A DNA stretch of 64,000 nucleotides from Exiguobacterium antarcticum DSM 14480 (GTDB lineage: Bacteria; Bacillota; Bacilli; Exiguobacteriales; Exiguobacteriaceae). The stretch's first letter is position 1; each line of letters opens with the position of its first letter. The stretch is from positions 1 through 64,000 of the forward strand of contig NZ_JMKS01000006.1 of the NCBI RefSeq assembly GCF_000685865.1, written 5' to 3'. Below the pieces are notes generated by a model that ran no database searches, was not told where the DNA came from, and saw nothing but the letters and a program-made list of their open reading frames with translations. Position numbers and translations under genes: made by a program. Shown piece after piece: positions 26,527 to 35,293 of this stretch.

Positions 26527-28233
26527 ATGAAAAATTTAACGGTACGAAAAAAGATTCAACTGTTGATCGCGACAGCGATCATCGCCATGATTTTACTGGC
26601 AAGCGCCGGGCTTTATTTCTTGAATCAGATGTCAAAGGCGTCGGAAGCGATGTATCAGGAAAATCTGTTGCCGGTCCAGGAAGTTGCTCAAATCCGGATC
26701 GATACGCGGGCACTCGACTCGTTTCTGGTCGAAATGATTCTAACGACGGATCCGAAACGCATCGAAGAATTGGGAGGCGAAATTGATACACGTCAAGCCC
26801 AAATCCGGTCGTCTCTAGATACATACGAACGTACGGCTAAGCTGACGGAACAATCAAGCAAACAATTGGCAATCTTAAAGGATAATGTACTGGCCTATGA
26901 TAATGGGATGAGTATGGTTCAAGACTTTGCCTCACGAAATGAAAATGAAGATGCCTATAAGAGTTATTCAGAGAACCTGGAGCAAGTTCGGGAGAACGTC
27001 GCGAACTCGGCGAAAAGTTTGATGAAGACGATGACGAAACAAGCAAAAGACATCAATGCGTTGAACCAGCAGGAACAACAAACGGCGTTTTACATCATGC
27101 TTGGGATTTTTGTCATCGCCCTGTTATTGTTCGTAAGTCTCGCACTTTACATCACGCGTCTGATCACACAACCGATTCGTTCACTCCAAGGCTGGATGAA
27201 ACAATCCGGTGAAGGTGATTTGACTGTTCGCGGCGATTACGTGTCGAAAGACGAGCTTGGTCAATTGACGACATCCTTCAACACGATGACGGAACAATTA
27301 CATGGAGTCATCATCGAGATGACGGATACGTCACAACATGTCGCGACAGCATCGGACGAATTGAGTACGAATGCGGAAGCGACGACCAAAGCAACAGAAA
27401 TGGTCGCTGTGACGATGGAAGAGATCGCAAGTGGTGCAAGTCAACAGTTAAACCAAGTCTCGGGTGCATCACGGACCGTTCAGGACTTGACGGCAGGCGT
27501 CAGCCAAGTCGCCGGAAACGCCCAACAGATGACGGACGCGACGAGTGACGCGATGAGTAAAGTCACCCACGGCGGACAAGTCGTCAGTCAGCTTGGTCAG
27601 CAGATGGAACGGATCAACACCGACTTCACGGAACTGGGGCAAGTCATCGTCGGCCTCGGAAACCGGTCGCAAGAAATCGGTCAGATCACGGACTCGATCA
27701 CGGGCATTGCCGCACAGACGAATCTATTAGCGCTGAATGCCGCCATCGAAGCGGCCCGGGCCGGTGAACAAGGACGCGGATTTGCCGTTGTCGCAGCGGA
27801 AGTCAAGACGCTTGCGGAACAGTCGGCCCTTGCTGCGAAACAAATCGAAAGCTTGATTCAAGTCATCCAGCGCGAAACGGAACAATCCGTTGTCTCGATG
27901 GAAAAGGTGACGGCACAGATGACGAACGGCATTCAAGTCGCCGGGGAAGCCAGTGCGTCGTTCAATGCGATCGAACAGTCAATCGGGGAAGTGACCGGAC
28001 AGGTCGAAGAAGTCTCCGGTGCCGTTCAGGAAATGGCGGCCGGCAGTGAACAGATTGCTGCCGTCATGCGTGAGATTCAATCAGTTACGGAAGGTACTGC
28101 TGCCGGGACGGAAAACATCTCCGCTTCGACGGAAGAACAGATGGCCTCGATGGAAGAAATTTCATCTGCTTCGCAATCGCTTGCGACGATGGCCGACGAT
28201 TTAAAACGGTTATCGAGCCGCTTTCAAGTGTAA
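26527..28233 (+). CDS. Methyl-accepting chemotaxis protein
   Basis: 568 residues. A first membrane helix at ~10-32, an extracytoplasmic four-helix-bundle sensor at ~33-190, a second helix at ~190-212, HAMP to ~265, then the signalling domain with the invariant hairpin tip [20 protein letters not shown] and [32 protein letters not shown] precedes the ATG. An element resembling a sigma-D -10 (ACCGATAA) lies at 26498-26505, with TGAA 15 bases earlier, but it sits very near the ribosome site. Confidence 0.95.
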   Translation: MKNLTVRKKIQLLIATAIIAMILLASAGLYFLNQMSKASEAMYQENLLPVQEVAQIRIDTRALDSFLVEMILTTDPKRIEELGGEIDTRQAQIRSSLDTYERTAKLTEQSSKQLAILKDNVLAYDNGMSMVQDFASRNENEDAYKSYSENLEQVRENVANSAKSLMKTMTKQAKDINALNQQEQQTAFYIMLGIFVIALLLFVSLALYITRLITQPIRSLQGWMKQSGEGDLTVRGDYVSKDELGQLTTSFNTMTEQLHGVIIEMTDTSQHVATASDELSTNAEATTKATEMVAVTMEEIASGASQQLNQVSGASRTVQDLTAGVSQVAGNAQQMTDATSDAMSKVTHGGQVVSQLGQQMERINTDFTELGQVIVGLGNRSQEIGQITDSITGIAAQTNLLALNAAIEAARAGEQGRGFAVVAAEVKTLAEQSALAAKQIESLIQVIQRETEQSVVSMEKVTAQMTNGIQVAGEASASFNAIEQSIGEVTGQVEEVSGAVQEMAAGSEQIAAVMREIQSVTEGTAAGTENISASTEEQMASMEEISSASQSLATMADDLKRLSSRFQV

Positions 28234-28241
28234 GGAGTCAG

Positions 28242-28272
28242 ACAGGTATCCCCAGCGGATACCTGTTTTTTT
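28242..28272 (+). terminator. Terminator of chemoreceptor gene
   Basis: ACAGGTATCC and GGATACCTGT arms, loop of five, T-run. Confidence 0.9.
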
Positions 28273-28340
28273 ATGGAAAAAGCAGGGGTTTTTAAGACGA
28301 AACCGTAATATATAGCAATAGTGAAAAGGAGGTTATCGAC

Positions 28341-28841
28341 ATGGGACCATATGAAATCATTGAAGCCATGATGTTGTTCGCTGTCGTGATTCCAATCATC
28401 GTGTTGGGCATGAAATTAAAAACGAAATCGAGAGGACTCGTCCTGACGTTTAGCCTGGCTGGTGTCATCTGTATCGCGTATGGAGCTTACCTGATGATCT
28501 ATCCGTATTATCTTGATCAACGAAGTGCGAGCAATGCTGAGCAGGTCGAGATGTATCTCGAGAAGAACTATCCGGGTGAACGTTGGACGACAATGACTGT
28601 TCCTTATTGGGAAGAACAATATAAGCATCTCAATCCGTATAAAATCGACGTCGTCTTTGCCAATGAACCGGATGCCGTATATACATACGCTGTAAATGAT
28701 AAAGAAAACGTGGAGTTCGTCGGATTTTCAACCAAAAATGATCAAGATAGTTTTAAGCACTTGGAGGAAAACCAGTCATCAACGGAAAAAACAGTCCCGC
28801 CTGATGGCGAAACTGTTTCAGAAGTTCAGTCAAGACGTTAA
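28341..28841 (+). CDS. Two-helix membrane protein of unknown function
   Basis: 166 residues. Two membrane helices (about 5-24 and 33-53) precede an outside or cytoplasmic domain with YLEKNYPGERWTTMTVPYWEEQY and a polar Glu/Lys-rich tail. I do not recognise the family. AAAGGAGG is 9 bases before the ATG. Its stop codon overlaps the convergent rhodopsin gene's stop by 12 bases. Confidence 0.75.
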   Translation: MGPYEIIEAMMLFAVVIPIIVLGMKLKTKSRGLVLTFSLAGVICIAYGAYLMIYPYYLDQRSASNAEQVEMYLEKNYPGERWTTMTVPYWEEQYKHLNPYKIDVVFANEPDAVYTYAVNDKENVEFVGFSTKNDQDSFKHLEENQSSTEKTVPPDGETVSEVQSRR

Positions 28842-29588
28842 CGTCTTTCCTTTTTGCGATGACATGGTCGACATCGTTTTGACAGCGAAGAAGGCGATCA
28901 AACCGAACCCGACTTTGTTCGTCAAATCGGCAAAGTTGTAGATCAGTTCACGGACGAGCTGGATTTCGACCCCCGGCGCAAACAACGTGACGGCATAGCC
29001 AATCGGATAAATCGCCCAACCGATCAGGATGAACAACCGCATCTTCAACAGCGCATCACGAATCGGCGCCGGTTTGTTTTCAGCAGCTTTCGTGACGTTC
29101 GTAAACAGCAGATAGATGATATAAATCCAGGCGAGACAACCGATCAGATACGACCATAATCCGAGTTGTGTGAAACCGCCGGCGATGTTGATCGACGATT
29201 CCCCGATATAGCCCCCGACGATCATGATGATGTCGGCGATGATCAGTTTCGTTAACAACGAACGGCCAAGCCGACCTTTCAGACCAAGCAGCAAGGGAAA
29301 CTTGACGAGCAACAGCGGCGTCGTGACGAGCCAGTCGATGTAGCGGATTTCTGTTGGGAAACCATCGATTTCCGATAACAGACCGGACGTTCCGACGGCG
29401 TCCTTCATGAAATAATAATGGATGGCAGCGACAAAGGTGACGAGTGCGGCGACGGTGGCGGTGGATCGGTATTCCGGTGCAAGGGAATTCCGTTCGACTA
29501 AAAAGTAGAGTGTCCCAGCGGCCATTCCGACGAAACCGACCCAAAACATATACTGCGTGGCAAGGACGAGTAAATTGACTTCTTCCAT
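28830..29588 (-). CDS. Light-driven proton-pumping rhodopsin (E. sibiricum rhodopsin type)
   Basis: 252 residues, seven hydrophobic helices. Counting from the ATG at 29588, the residues known for the Exiguobacterium sibiricum rhodopsin (ESR) line up: H57, proton acceptor D85 (RYIDWLVTTPLLL), K96 where other pumps have a carboxylic donor, counter-ion D221 and Schiff-base K225 (FADLTNKVGF). Another ATG lies 6 bases upstream, but AAGGAG is only 3 bases from it and 9 from the chosen start. No carotenoid or retinal synthesis gene (for example blh) is in the window. It is transcribed alone. Confidence 0.95.
   Translation of the reverse strand: MEEVNLLVLATQYMFWVGFVGMAAGTLYFLVERNSLAPEYRSTATVAALVTFVAAIHYYFMKDAVGTSGLLSEIDGFPTEIRYIDWLVTTPLLLVKFPLLLGLKGRLGRSLLTKLIIADIIMIVGGYIGESSINIAGGFTQLGLWSYLIGCLAWIYIIYLLFTNVTKAAENKPAPIRDALLKMRLFILIGWAIYPIGYAVTLFAPGVEIQLVRELIYNFADLTNKVGFGLIAFFAVKTMSTMSSQKGKTLTS
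28832..28847. terminator. Palindrome over two convergent stop codons
   Basis: AAGACGTTAACGTCTT is a perfect 16-bp palindrome, followed by CCTTTTTG on the plus strand. It contains or touches the stop codons of both the unknown membrane protein and the rhodopsin gene, and may work as a compact terminator. Confidence 0.5.
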
Positions 29589-29774
29589 GAACATTCACTC
29601 CTTCATCACACAAAACACGCGCTTCTATATGTTTAGTATAGAGCGATGGACGCAAGAACAAGTTGTCTCAATCGTTAGCAAATGTGCCGATTCCTGTTCA
29701 AAAGACACAAGTTAGACGTAAATTTTGAAGCATTCAAGACGAAAAAATCCAACACAGTAACTGGAGGAATACCA

Positions 29775-30350
29775 ATGACTTTTCCCGCTTTAGACACGAC
29801 ACGTTTACGGCTCATTGAGGTAATGCCCGAGCACGCGCCAGCCATTTTCCACATCTTGTCGAATGAAGACGTCACCCGCTTTTACGGGATGGATCCGTTA
29901 CGTGAAACATCCGATGCCTTGAACATCATTGACTCGTTTAAACAGACGTATGACAGCGGTCAAGGAATCCGCTGGGGTATGGTCATCCGGGAAGCGGGTA
30001 CGTTCATCGGGACGCTTGGTCTAAATCATCTCAGTCTGTACAGTAAAAAGGCGGAAATCGGCTTTGAGCTTGACCCTGCTCACTGGCGGTATGGCTATGC
30101 AGCAGAAGCGATTCAAGCTGTTTTGGAATATGCGTTTGAGACACTTGCATTACACCGCATGGGTGCGGTGACGTTTCTACAAAATCGAGCTTCGATCGAG
30201 CTGCTGACTCGGCTTGGATTTGAAGAAGAAGGGGTGTTGCGCGGCTATCTCTATCAGGGGGAGACGTCGCACGACGGGCGGATTTTTTCTTTATTGCAAC
30301 CCGACTGGGCCATGCTGATTCAACAAGGAGACACCGGACATGTTTCGTAA
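29775..30350 (+). CDS. GNAT-family N-acetyltransferase (RimJ/RimL type)
   Basis: 191 residues beginning MTFPALDTTRLRLIEVMPEHAPAIFHIL, with the acetyl-CoA loop ELDPAHWRYGYAAEAIQAVLEY and FLQNRASIELLTRLGF. GGAGG precedes the ATG at 29775. Its end overlaps the next small gene by 11 bases. Target not known. Confidence 0.87.
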   Translation: MTFPALDTTRLRLIEVMPEHAPAIFHILSNEDVTRFYGMDPLRETSDALNIIDSFKQTYDSGQGIRWGMVIREAGTFIGTLGLNHLSLYSKKAEIGFELDPAHWRYGYAAEAIQAVLEYAFETLALHRMGAVTFLQNRASIELLTRLGFEEEGVLRGYLYQGETSHDGRIFSLLQPDWAMLIQQGDTGHVS

Positions 30351-30609
30351 TTCAAATGGCAGTACCCAAGTCTGGCTGAATGATCTCGGTGTCTGTCTGT
30401 TTGTCTTGATTGGTTTGACGCTTGCGACGCATCCGGTCTCAATCACGGCATCAGGACGTTTGATGTATGATGAATCGATTTGGTTAAGTACGGATGAGTT
30501 GAGCGACTTCATCAATTTTTTCTTTCCCGTGTTCATCCTGTACTTTTTGATCGTCAATCAACTGTATCCACGCTTTTTCAAGCGACAAGCCCCCAAAAAA
30601 CTTGAATAA
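30340..30609 (+). CDS. Small two-helix membrane protein
   Basis: 89 residues with hydrophobic segments at ~14-30 and ~58-78 and a basic C-terminus. Not recognised. AAGGAGA is placed before the ATG inside the preceding acetyltransferase gene, so it is translationally linked to it. Confidence 0.6.
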   Translation: MFRNSNGSTQVWLNDLGVCLFVLIGLTLATHPVSITASGRLMYDESIWLSTDELSDFINFFFPVFILYFLIVNQLYPRFFKRQAPKKLE

Positions 30610-30616
30610 CAAAGAG

Positions 30617-30642
30617 GTTATATAATACAATCGTTATATAAA
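30617..30642. promoter_or_regulatory. ArsR-type operator before arsC
   Basis: GGTTATATAATACAATCG followed by TTATATAAAC: two copies of TTATATAA, 13 bases apart, overlapping a TATAAT -10 at 30621-30626. Resembles ArsR boxes; the second box lies before arsD. Confidence 0.6.
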
Positions 30643-30660
30643 CAGCGAAGGAGGCAAACT

Positions 30661-31083
30661 ATGACACGACCAGTCATCTATTTTCTTTGTACAGGAAACT
30701 CATGTCGGAGCCAACTTGCGGAAGGGTTTGCGAAACAGTATTTGCCGGACTGGGACGTCTATTCAGCCGGGATTGAACAACATGGCTTGAATCCGAAAGC
30801 CGTCCGGGCGATGCAGGAACAGGACATTGATATTTCCGAGCAAACGTCCGATTTGATTGATCTGGATCTCTTAAAGCGGGCAACAATCGTCGTGACGTTG
30901 TGTGGGGATGCGCGTGATAATTGTCCTGTCATTCCTCCGCATGTCCGCCAAGAACATTGGGGATTCGATGATCCGGCACGCGCGACTGGGACGGAAGCCG
31001 AACAATGGGCTGTTTTCCAACGTGTCCGTGATCAGATCGGGGAACGAATTCAACGGTTTGCCAAAGAAGACGCAAGTAACTGA
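30661..31083 (+). CDS. arsC: Thioredoxin-coupled arsenate reductase
   Basis: 140 residues. The low-molecular-weight phosphatase loop is CTGNSCRS (C10, R16), and the redox pair C81/C88 in [10 protein letters not shown] matches the thioredoxin-type ArsC of Bacillus and Staphylococcus. It reduces arsenate to arsenite in the cytoplasm. GAAGGAGG upstream. First gene of an arsC-arsR unit. Confidence 0.95.
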   Translation: MTRPVIYFLCTGNSCRSQLAEGFAKQYLPDWDVYSAGIEQHGLNPKAVRAMQEQDIDISEQTSDLIDLDLLKRATIVVTLCGDARDNCPVIPPHVRQEHWGFDDPARATGTEAEQWAVFQRVRDQIGERIQRFAKEDASN

Positions 31084-31103
31084 AATTGAAAGGAGGATCA
31101 TCT

Positions 31104-31418
31104 ATGATCGAGACAACGAACCGTGTCGACGAGATGAGTCAGTTCTTAAAACTGCTCAGCGATGGCACACGTCTTGAAATTTTACGACGATTGCACGTCC
31201 GGGAACATTGTGTTTGTGATTTTGTTGAGATGTTTGATATCTCACAACCCGCCGTCAGTCGCCACTTGAAACTATTACGCCAGTCGCAGATCATCCTGGA
31301 GCGGCGTGAACGGCAATGGATTCATTTTCGAATCAATCCGGATCATCCGCAGCATGACTTACTGCTGACGATTTTGAACGCAATGGAATTGCCGGCGATT
31401 CCGAACAAAAGTTGCTGA
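31104..31418 (+). CDS. arsR: ArsR-family arsenite-responsive repressor
   Basis: 104 residues. Winged helix with LLSDGTRLEILRRL and the recognition helix SQPAVSRHLKLL. The arsenite-binding motif of this repressor class is present: HCVCDF with C36 and C38. A terminal Cys (KSC) may add a ligand. AAGGAGG precedes the ATG at 31104. It should release both TTATATAA-type boxes when arsenite binds. Confidence 0.93.
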   Translation: MIETTNRVDEMSQFLKLLSDGTRLEILRRLHVREHCVCDFVEMFDISQPAVSRHLKLLRQSQIILERRERQWIHFRINPDHPQHDLLLTILNAMELPAIPNKSC

Positions 31419-31470
31419 GAGGTTATTTAGCAATGGGGGACAGTTTCCCTTGCATCCCACATAACAATAA

Positions 31471-31503
31471 GGTTATATTATATATAACGAATTGGTTATA
31501 TAA
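31471..31503. promoter_or_regulatory. Second ArsR-type operator, before arsD
   Basis: GTTATATTATATATAAC (arms GTTATAT/ATATAAC, 31472-31488) followed by GGTTATATAAA. Shares sequence with the arsC operator, suggesting that arsD-arsA-arsB have their own ArsR-controlled promoter. Confidence 0.6.
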
Positions 31504-31523
31504 AGAGAAGGAGCTGATTGAAG

Positions 31524-31883
31524 ATGAAGGAAATTGAGATTTATGATCCGGCGATGTGTTGCCCGACCGGTTTATGCGGACCTTCGATTGATCCGGAACT
31601 GACCCGGATGGCGACGGTCGTCCATGCCTTGAAACAACAGGGGTATCCGATTAAACGGTTTAATTTAGCGAATGAGCCGGCTGCGTTCGTCTTGAATTCA
31701 TTGATCAAGGAAGCGATCACGGACGGAGTCGACATTTTGCCGATCACGCTTGTGGATGGTGCAATCGTCCGTCGCCGCGGCTACTTGTCGAATGCGGAAA
31801 TCGCGGAGTTGACAGGATTAGAAGAAAAAAGTTTTGCAGTCGTTGATGGTCAAAAACCGAAAGTTCGCCTGACTCTAAAATAA
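31524..31883 (+). CDS. arsD: ArsD arsenite metallochaperone
   Basis: 119 residues. The As(III)-binding cysteines C12, C13 and C18 are present in DPAMCCPTGLCG, at the same numbering as in the well-studied E. coli plasmid ArsD, which supports the ATG at 31524. The distal Cys pairs of some ArsD proteins are absent. It delivers arsenite to ArsA, encoded 13 bases downstream. Confidence 0.94.
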   Translation: MKEIEIYDPAMCCPTGLCGPSIDPELTRMATVVHALKQQGYPIKRFNLANEPAAFVLNSLIKEAITDGVDILPITLVDGAIVRRRGYLSNAEIAELTGLEEKSFAVVDGQKPKVRLTLK

Positions 31884-31896
31884 GGACGTGACGAAG

Positions 31897-33654
31897 ATGG
31901 AACCGTTAACTCTGGAAGGCCTACAATTGACCCGTTACTTGTTTTTGACCGGAAAAGGCGGCGTCGGCAAGACGTCGACCGCATCCCTTCTCGCGATCGA
32001 ACTGGCGGACCTCGGGAAACACGTACTGCTTGTCTCGACGGATCCGGCAAGCAATCTCCAGGATGTCTTTAAGATGGAACTGACAGAAGAACCGGCTGCT
32101 GTTCCCGGGGTCGAGCACCTGTTCGTCGCAAACTTCGACCCGGAACAAGCGGCAGCGGATTATAAGGAAGCGGTCGTCGGACCGTACCGGGGGATTTTGC
32201 CGGATACGGCCGTCCGGTCGATGGAAGAACAATTGTCCGGTGCCTGTACCGTCGAAATCGCCGCCTTTGATCAATTTACCGGATTGTTGGCAGCACCTGA
32301 CGCCAAACAGACATACGATCATATCATTTTTGATACGGCACCGACGGGACATACGTTACGCTTGCTCAGTCTGCCAAATGCTTGGAACGTCTACCTCGAT
32401 GAGAACACGACCGGCACGTCTTGTCTCGGTCCGCTGGCAGGGTTGACGGAGAAGAAGTCACAGTATAAAGAAGCGACAGAGCTGCTGGCCGATCCGGCAG
32501 AGACGACCTTAATTCTGGTCGCCCGGGCGGAGTCATCCACATTGACGGAAGCAGCCCACGCCTATCAGGAACTGCGTACGCTCGGGATTCAAAATGCCCG
32601 TTTGATTGTCAACGGCATATTGCCGGTGACAACGAGTCACGATACGTATTACCAGGCCTTTTTGCATCGTCAGCAAGCAGCGCTTGCGACGTTACCGGAT
32701 GTTTTTTTACGAGAAGTCCCGTTGTTTAGTTTACCTTATGCGCCAACAAGTTTGATTGGTGTCGATCAGCTCCGCAACTGGTTGACGGTAACCGAACATC
32801 CGTTGGAATCGATGAAGCGGGAGCAAATCGACGTCCCGACGTTATCTCGTTTGATTGATCAACTGGATGCAGCTGGACCAGGTGTCATCATGACGATGGG
32901 GAAAGGCGGGGTCGGAAAAACGACGATGGCCTCGATGATTGCGATTGCTTTGACGGAACGGGGACACGACGTTGTTCTGACGACGACGGACCCGGCGGCG
33001 CACCTTGAACTGACGATTGAGACGAACGCAAACCGGCATCTTGAAATCAGCCGGATTGATCCGAAGGTTGAAATTGACCGTTATACGGACCAAGTCTACG
33101 CAGCAGCGGGTGAACTGACGGATGAAGCCCACGCGTTACTCGCAGAAGACTTAAAATCGCCTTGTACAGAAGAAATTGCCGTCTTCCGCGCCTTTGGCGA
33201 TACGGTTGCCCGGGCAAACGACCGATACGTCGTCATCGATACGGCACCGACGGGTCATACGTTATTGTTACTCGACGCGACGGAAAGTTACCATCAGGAA
33301 ATGGAACGGGCGACCGGAGATGTACCGGAAGCGGTCAAAACGTTATTGCCGCAACTGCGTGACGCCAACCGGACGCACGTCATCATCACGACACTGGCAG
33401 AAGCGACACCCGTCTTTGAAGCCGGTCGTCTCCAGGAAGATTTACGGCGTGCCGGGATTGAGCCGATGGCCTGGATTGTTAATCAATCGTTTGCCGCGAC
33501 GGCAACGCATGATCCGATTCTCGGTCATAAAGCGGAAGCGGAACGCCCTTGGTTGGAAGAAGTCGACCGATTGAGCCAACAGATGGCTGTCGTAGCCTGG
33601 CAACCCGAACCGGTTTCCGGATATCACCACCTACTCGCACTTTCGAAAGGATGA
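31897..33654 (+). CDS. arsA: ArsA arsenite-stimulated ATPase (two-halved)
   Basis: 585 residues in two homologous halves, each with a deviant Walker A: GKGGVGKTSTA near the N-terminus and GKGGVGKTTMA near residue 335. DTAPTGHTL occurs in both halves. The metalloid-site cysteines are seen in GACTVEIAAFDQF, GTSCLGPL and SPCTEEIAVF. It energises ArsB with ATP. The ATG at 31897 has AAGGA upstream. Confidence 0.95.
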   Translation: MEPLTLEGLQLTRYLFLTGKGGVGKTSTASLLAIELADLGKHVLLVSTDPASNLQDVFKMELTEEPAAVPGVEHLFVANFDPEQAAADYKEAVVGPYRGILPDTAVRSMEEQLSGACTVEIAAFDQFTGLLAAPDAKQTYDHIIFDTAPTGHTLRLLSLPNAWNVYLDENTTGTSCLGPLAGLTEKKSQYKEATELLADPAETTLILVARAESSTLTEAAHAYQELRTLGIQNARLIVNGILPVTTSHDTYYQAFLHRQQAALATLPDVFLREVPLFSLPYAPTSLIGVDQLRNWLTVTEHPLESMKREQIDVPTLSRLIDQLDAAGPGVIMTMGKGGVGKTTMASMIAIALTERGHDVVLTTTDPAAHLELTIETNANRHLEISRIDPKVEIDRYTDQVYAAAGELTDEAHALLAEDLKSPCTEEIAVFRAFGDTVARANDRYVVIDTAPTGHTLLLLDATESYHQEMERATGDVPEAVKTLLPQLRDANRTHVIITTLAEATPVFEAGRLQEDLRRAGIEPMAWIVNQSFAATATHDPILGHKAEAERPWLEEVDRLSQQMAVVAWQPEPVSGYHHLLALSKG

Positions 33655-33659
33655 ATTCT

Positions 33660-33938
33660 ATGCAAATCACACCTGAAGCAGTCACGTACCTAAAAGAACA
33701 AGTAGAACACGAACAAGAACCCGGCATTCGTCTCTATCAAGCCGGACAAGGCTGTTGCGGACCGAGCTTCGGACTTGGATTCGGTGCCGGCGAAACCGGT
33801 GATCAAGTTAAAGACTTTGACGGATTGGCACTTGCGATTGACGGGAATTTAACGGATGTCAGTCATGGCATCACGCTTGCGCTGGAAGAGACGGACCAGG
33901 GTCCGCAAATCGTCCTCCTCGGCGCATCAAATTGTTAA
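33660..33938 (+). CDS. HesB/IscA-like small protein of ars operon
   Basis: 92 residues, starting MQITPEAVTYLKEQ. The motif QGCCGPSFGLGF is the Cys version of the GUCGPS-type motif of HesB-like selenoproteins, and the protein ends GASNC. It differs from true IscA by lacking the usual spacing of three cysteines. A role in holding iron, sulfur or arsenite is possible. AAAGGATG lies before the ATG, overlapping the arsA stop. Confidence 0.75.
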   Translation: MQITPEAVTYLKEQVEHEQEPGIRLYQAGQGCCGPSFGLGFGAGETGDQVKDFDGLALAIDGNLTDVSHGITLALEETDQGPQIVLLGASNC

Positions 33939-33969
33939 ACGGAAATTCGAAATTTAATACAGAAATGAA

Positions 33970-35274
33970 GTGAACGCATTGACCGGCACACATCTACTTG
34001 CGATCGGGATTTTCCTGATCACGTTATTTTTAATCATCAAACAACCAAAAGGTCTCGGCATCGGCTACTCCGCGATGGGGATGGCACTGATTGCCTTACT
34101 GACCGGCGTTGTCAATCTGGATGATGTCTCGACAGTCTGGGGCATCATCTGGAACGCGACGTTTACCTTCATCGCCCTGATCATCATCTCCTTGATATTG
34201 GATGAGATCGGTTTCTTTGAATGGGCAGCACTCCATATGGCACGGATCGCCAAAGGCGGCGGTGTCAAACTATTTGTGTACATGACACTGCTTGGTGCCG
34301 TCGTTGCCGCCTTGTTTGCGAATGACGGGGCTGCTTTGATTCTGACGCCGATCGTCCTCGCGATGGTCCGGCATCTGAAGTTACCGGATTATGTTGTCTT
34401 GGCGTATGTCTTTGCCTCGGGCTTCATTGCCGACACGGCAAGTCTACCGTTTGTCGTCTCAAACCTTGTCAATATCGTCTCGGCCGACTTCTTTGACATC
34501 GGCTTTACGGAATACGCCTCACGGATGGTGTTCGTCAACGTCTTTTCTGTCATCGGCAGTCTGCTTGTCTTGTATCTGTACTTCCGGAAAAGTATTCCGA
34601 AGACCTATGATGTGACACAACTCGTCGCGCCGAGTGCGGCAATCAAGGATCACCGGATGTTCAAGTTATCGTGGCTGGTGCTTGTATTGCTTGTCGTCGG
34701 CTACTTTACGAGTGACCTCATCGGGATTCCGGTCAGTTTGGTTGCCGGCGTCATCGCCTTATTCTTCCTGTTAATGGCACGTCGTTCACCGAGTGTACCG
34801 ACGAAAAAAGTCATCGCCGGCGCACCATGGGCAATTGTTTTCTTCTCGCTTGGGATGTATATCGTCGTCTACGGTCTCCAAAATGCCGGATTGACGCAAG
34901 TTCTCGCCGATGTCATTGATGGTTTCGCGACGAATCTCGCGGCAGCGACGTTCGGGATGGGCTTCCTCGCCGCCATTCTGTCATCAATCATGAACAATAT
35001 GCCGACCGTCATGATTGATGCGCTGGCGATTGATCTCAGTCAAGCAACCGGAACGATTCGGGAAGCCTTGATTTATGCCAACGTCATCGGATCCGATCTT
35101 GGACCAAAAATTACACCAATCGGCAGCCTGGCGACCTTACTCTGGTTGCACGTTTTGCGCTCAAAAGGTGTCAAAATCGGTTGGGGACAATACTTTAAAA
35201 TTGGAACGATTCTAACGATTCCGACACTGACCATCACGTTACTCGGGTTATACATCAGCTTGTTACTTTATTGA
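33970..35274 (+). CDS. arsB: ArsB arsenite efflux permease
   Basis: 434 residues, about eleven to twelve hydrophobic segments. It has the ArsB/NhaD family blocks [34 protein letters not shown] and [15 protein letters not shown], and [20 protein letters not shown] near the end. It extrudes arsenite and antimonite across the membrane, with ArsA as optional ATPase. The start (GTG at 33970 or TTG at 33979) is uncertain. Confidence 0.94.
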   Translation: MNALTGTHLLAIGIFLITLFLIIKQPKGLGIGYSAMGMALIALLTGVVNLDDVSTVWGIIWNATFTFIALIIISLILDEIGFFEWAALHMARIAKGGGVKLFVYMTLLGAVVAALFANDGAALILTPIVLAMVRHLKLPDYVVLAYVFASGFIADTASLPFVVSNLVNIVSADFFDIGFTEYASRMVFVNVFSVIGSLLVLYLYFRKSIPKTYDVTQLVAPSAAIKDHRMFKLSWLVLVLLVVGYFTSDLIGIPVSLVAGVIALFFLLMARRSPSVPTKKVIAGAPWAIVFFSLGMYIVVYGLQNAGLTQVLADVIDGFATNLAAATFGMGFLAAILSSIMNNMPTVMIDALAIDLSQATGTIREALIYANVIGSDLGPKITPIGSLATLLWLHVLRSKGVKIGWGQYFKIGTILTIPTLTITLLGLYISLLLY

Positions 35275-35293
35275 TTTTTAGGAGGAAATGCAC

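Noticed and set aside
29080-29661. 193-codon frame overlapping the rhodopsin gene
   Set aside because: The rhodopsin frame matches a known protein residue by residue; the other is Arg/His-rich shadow.
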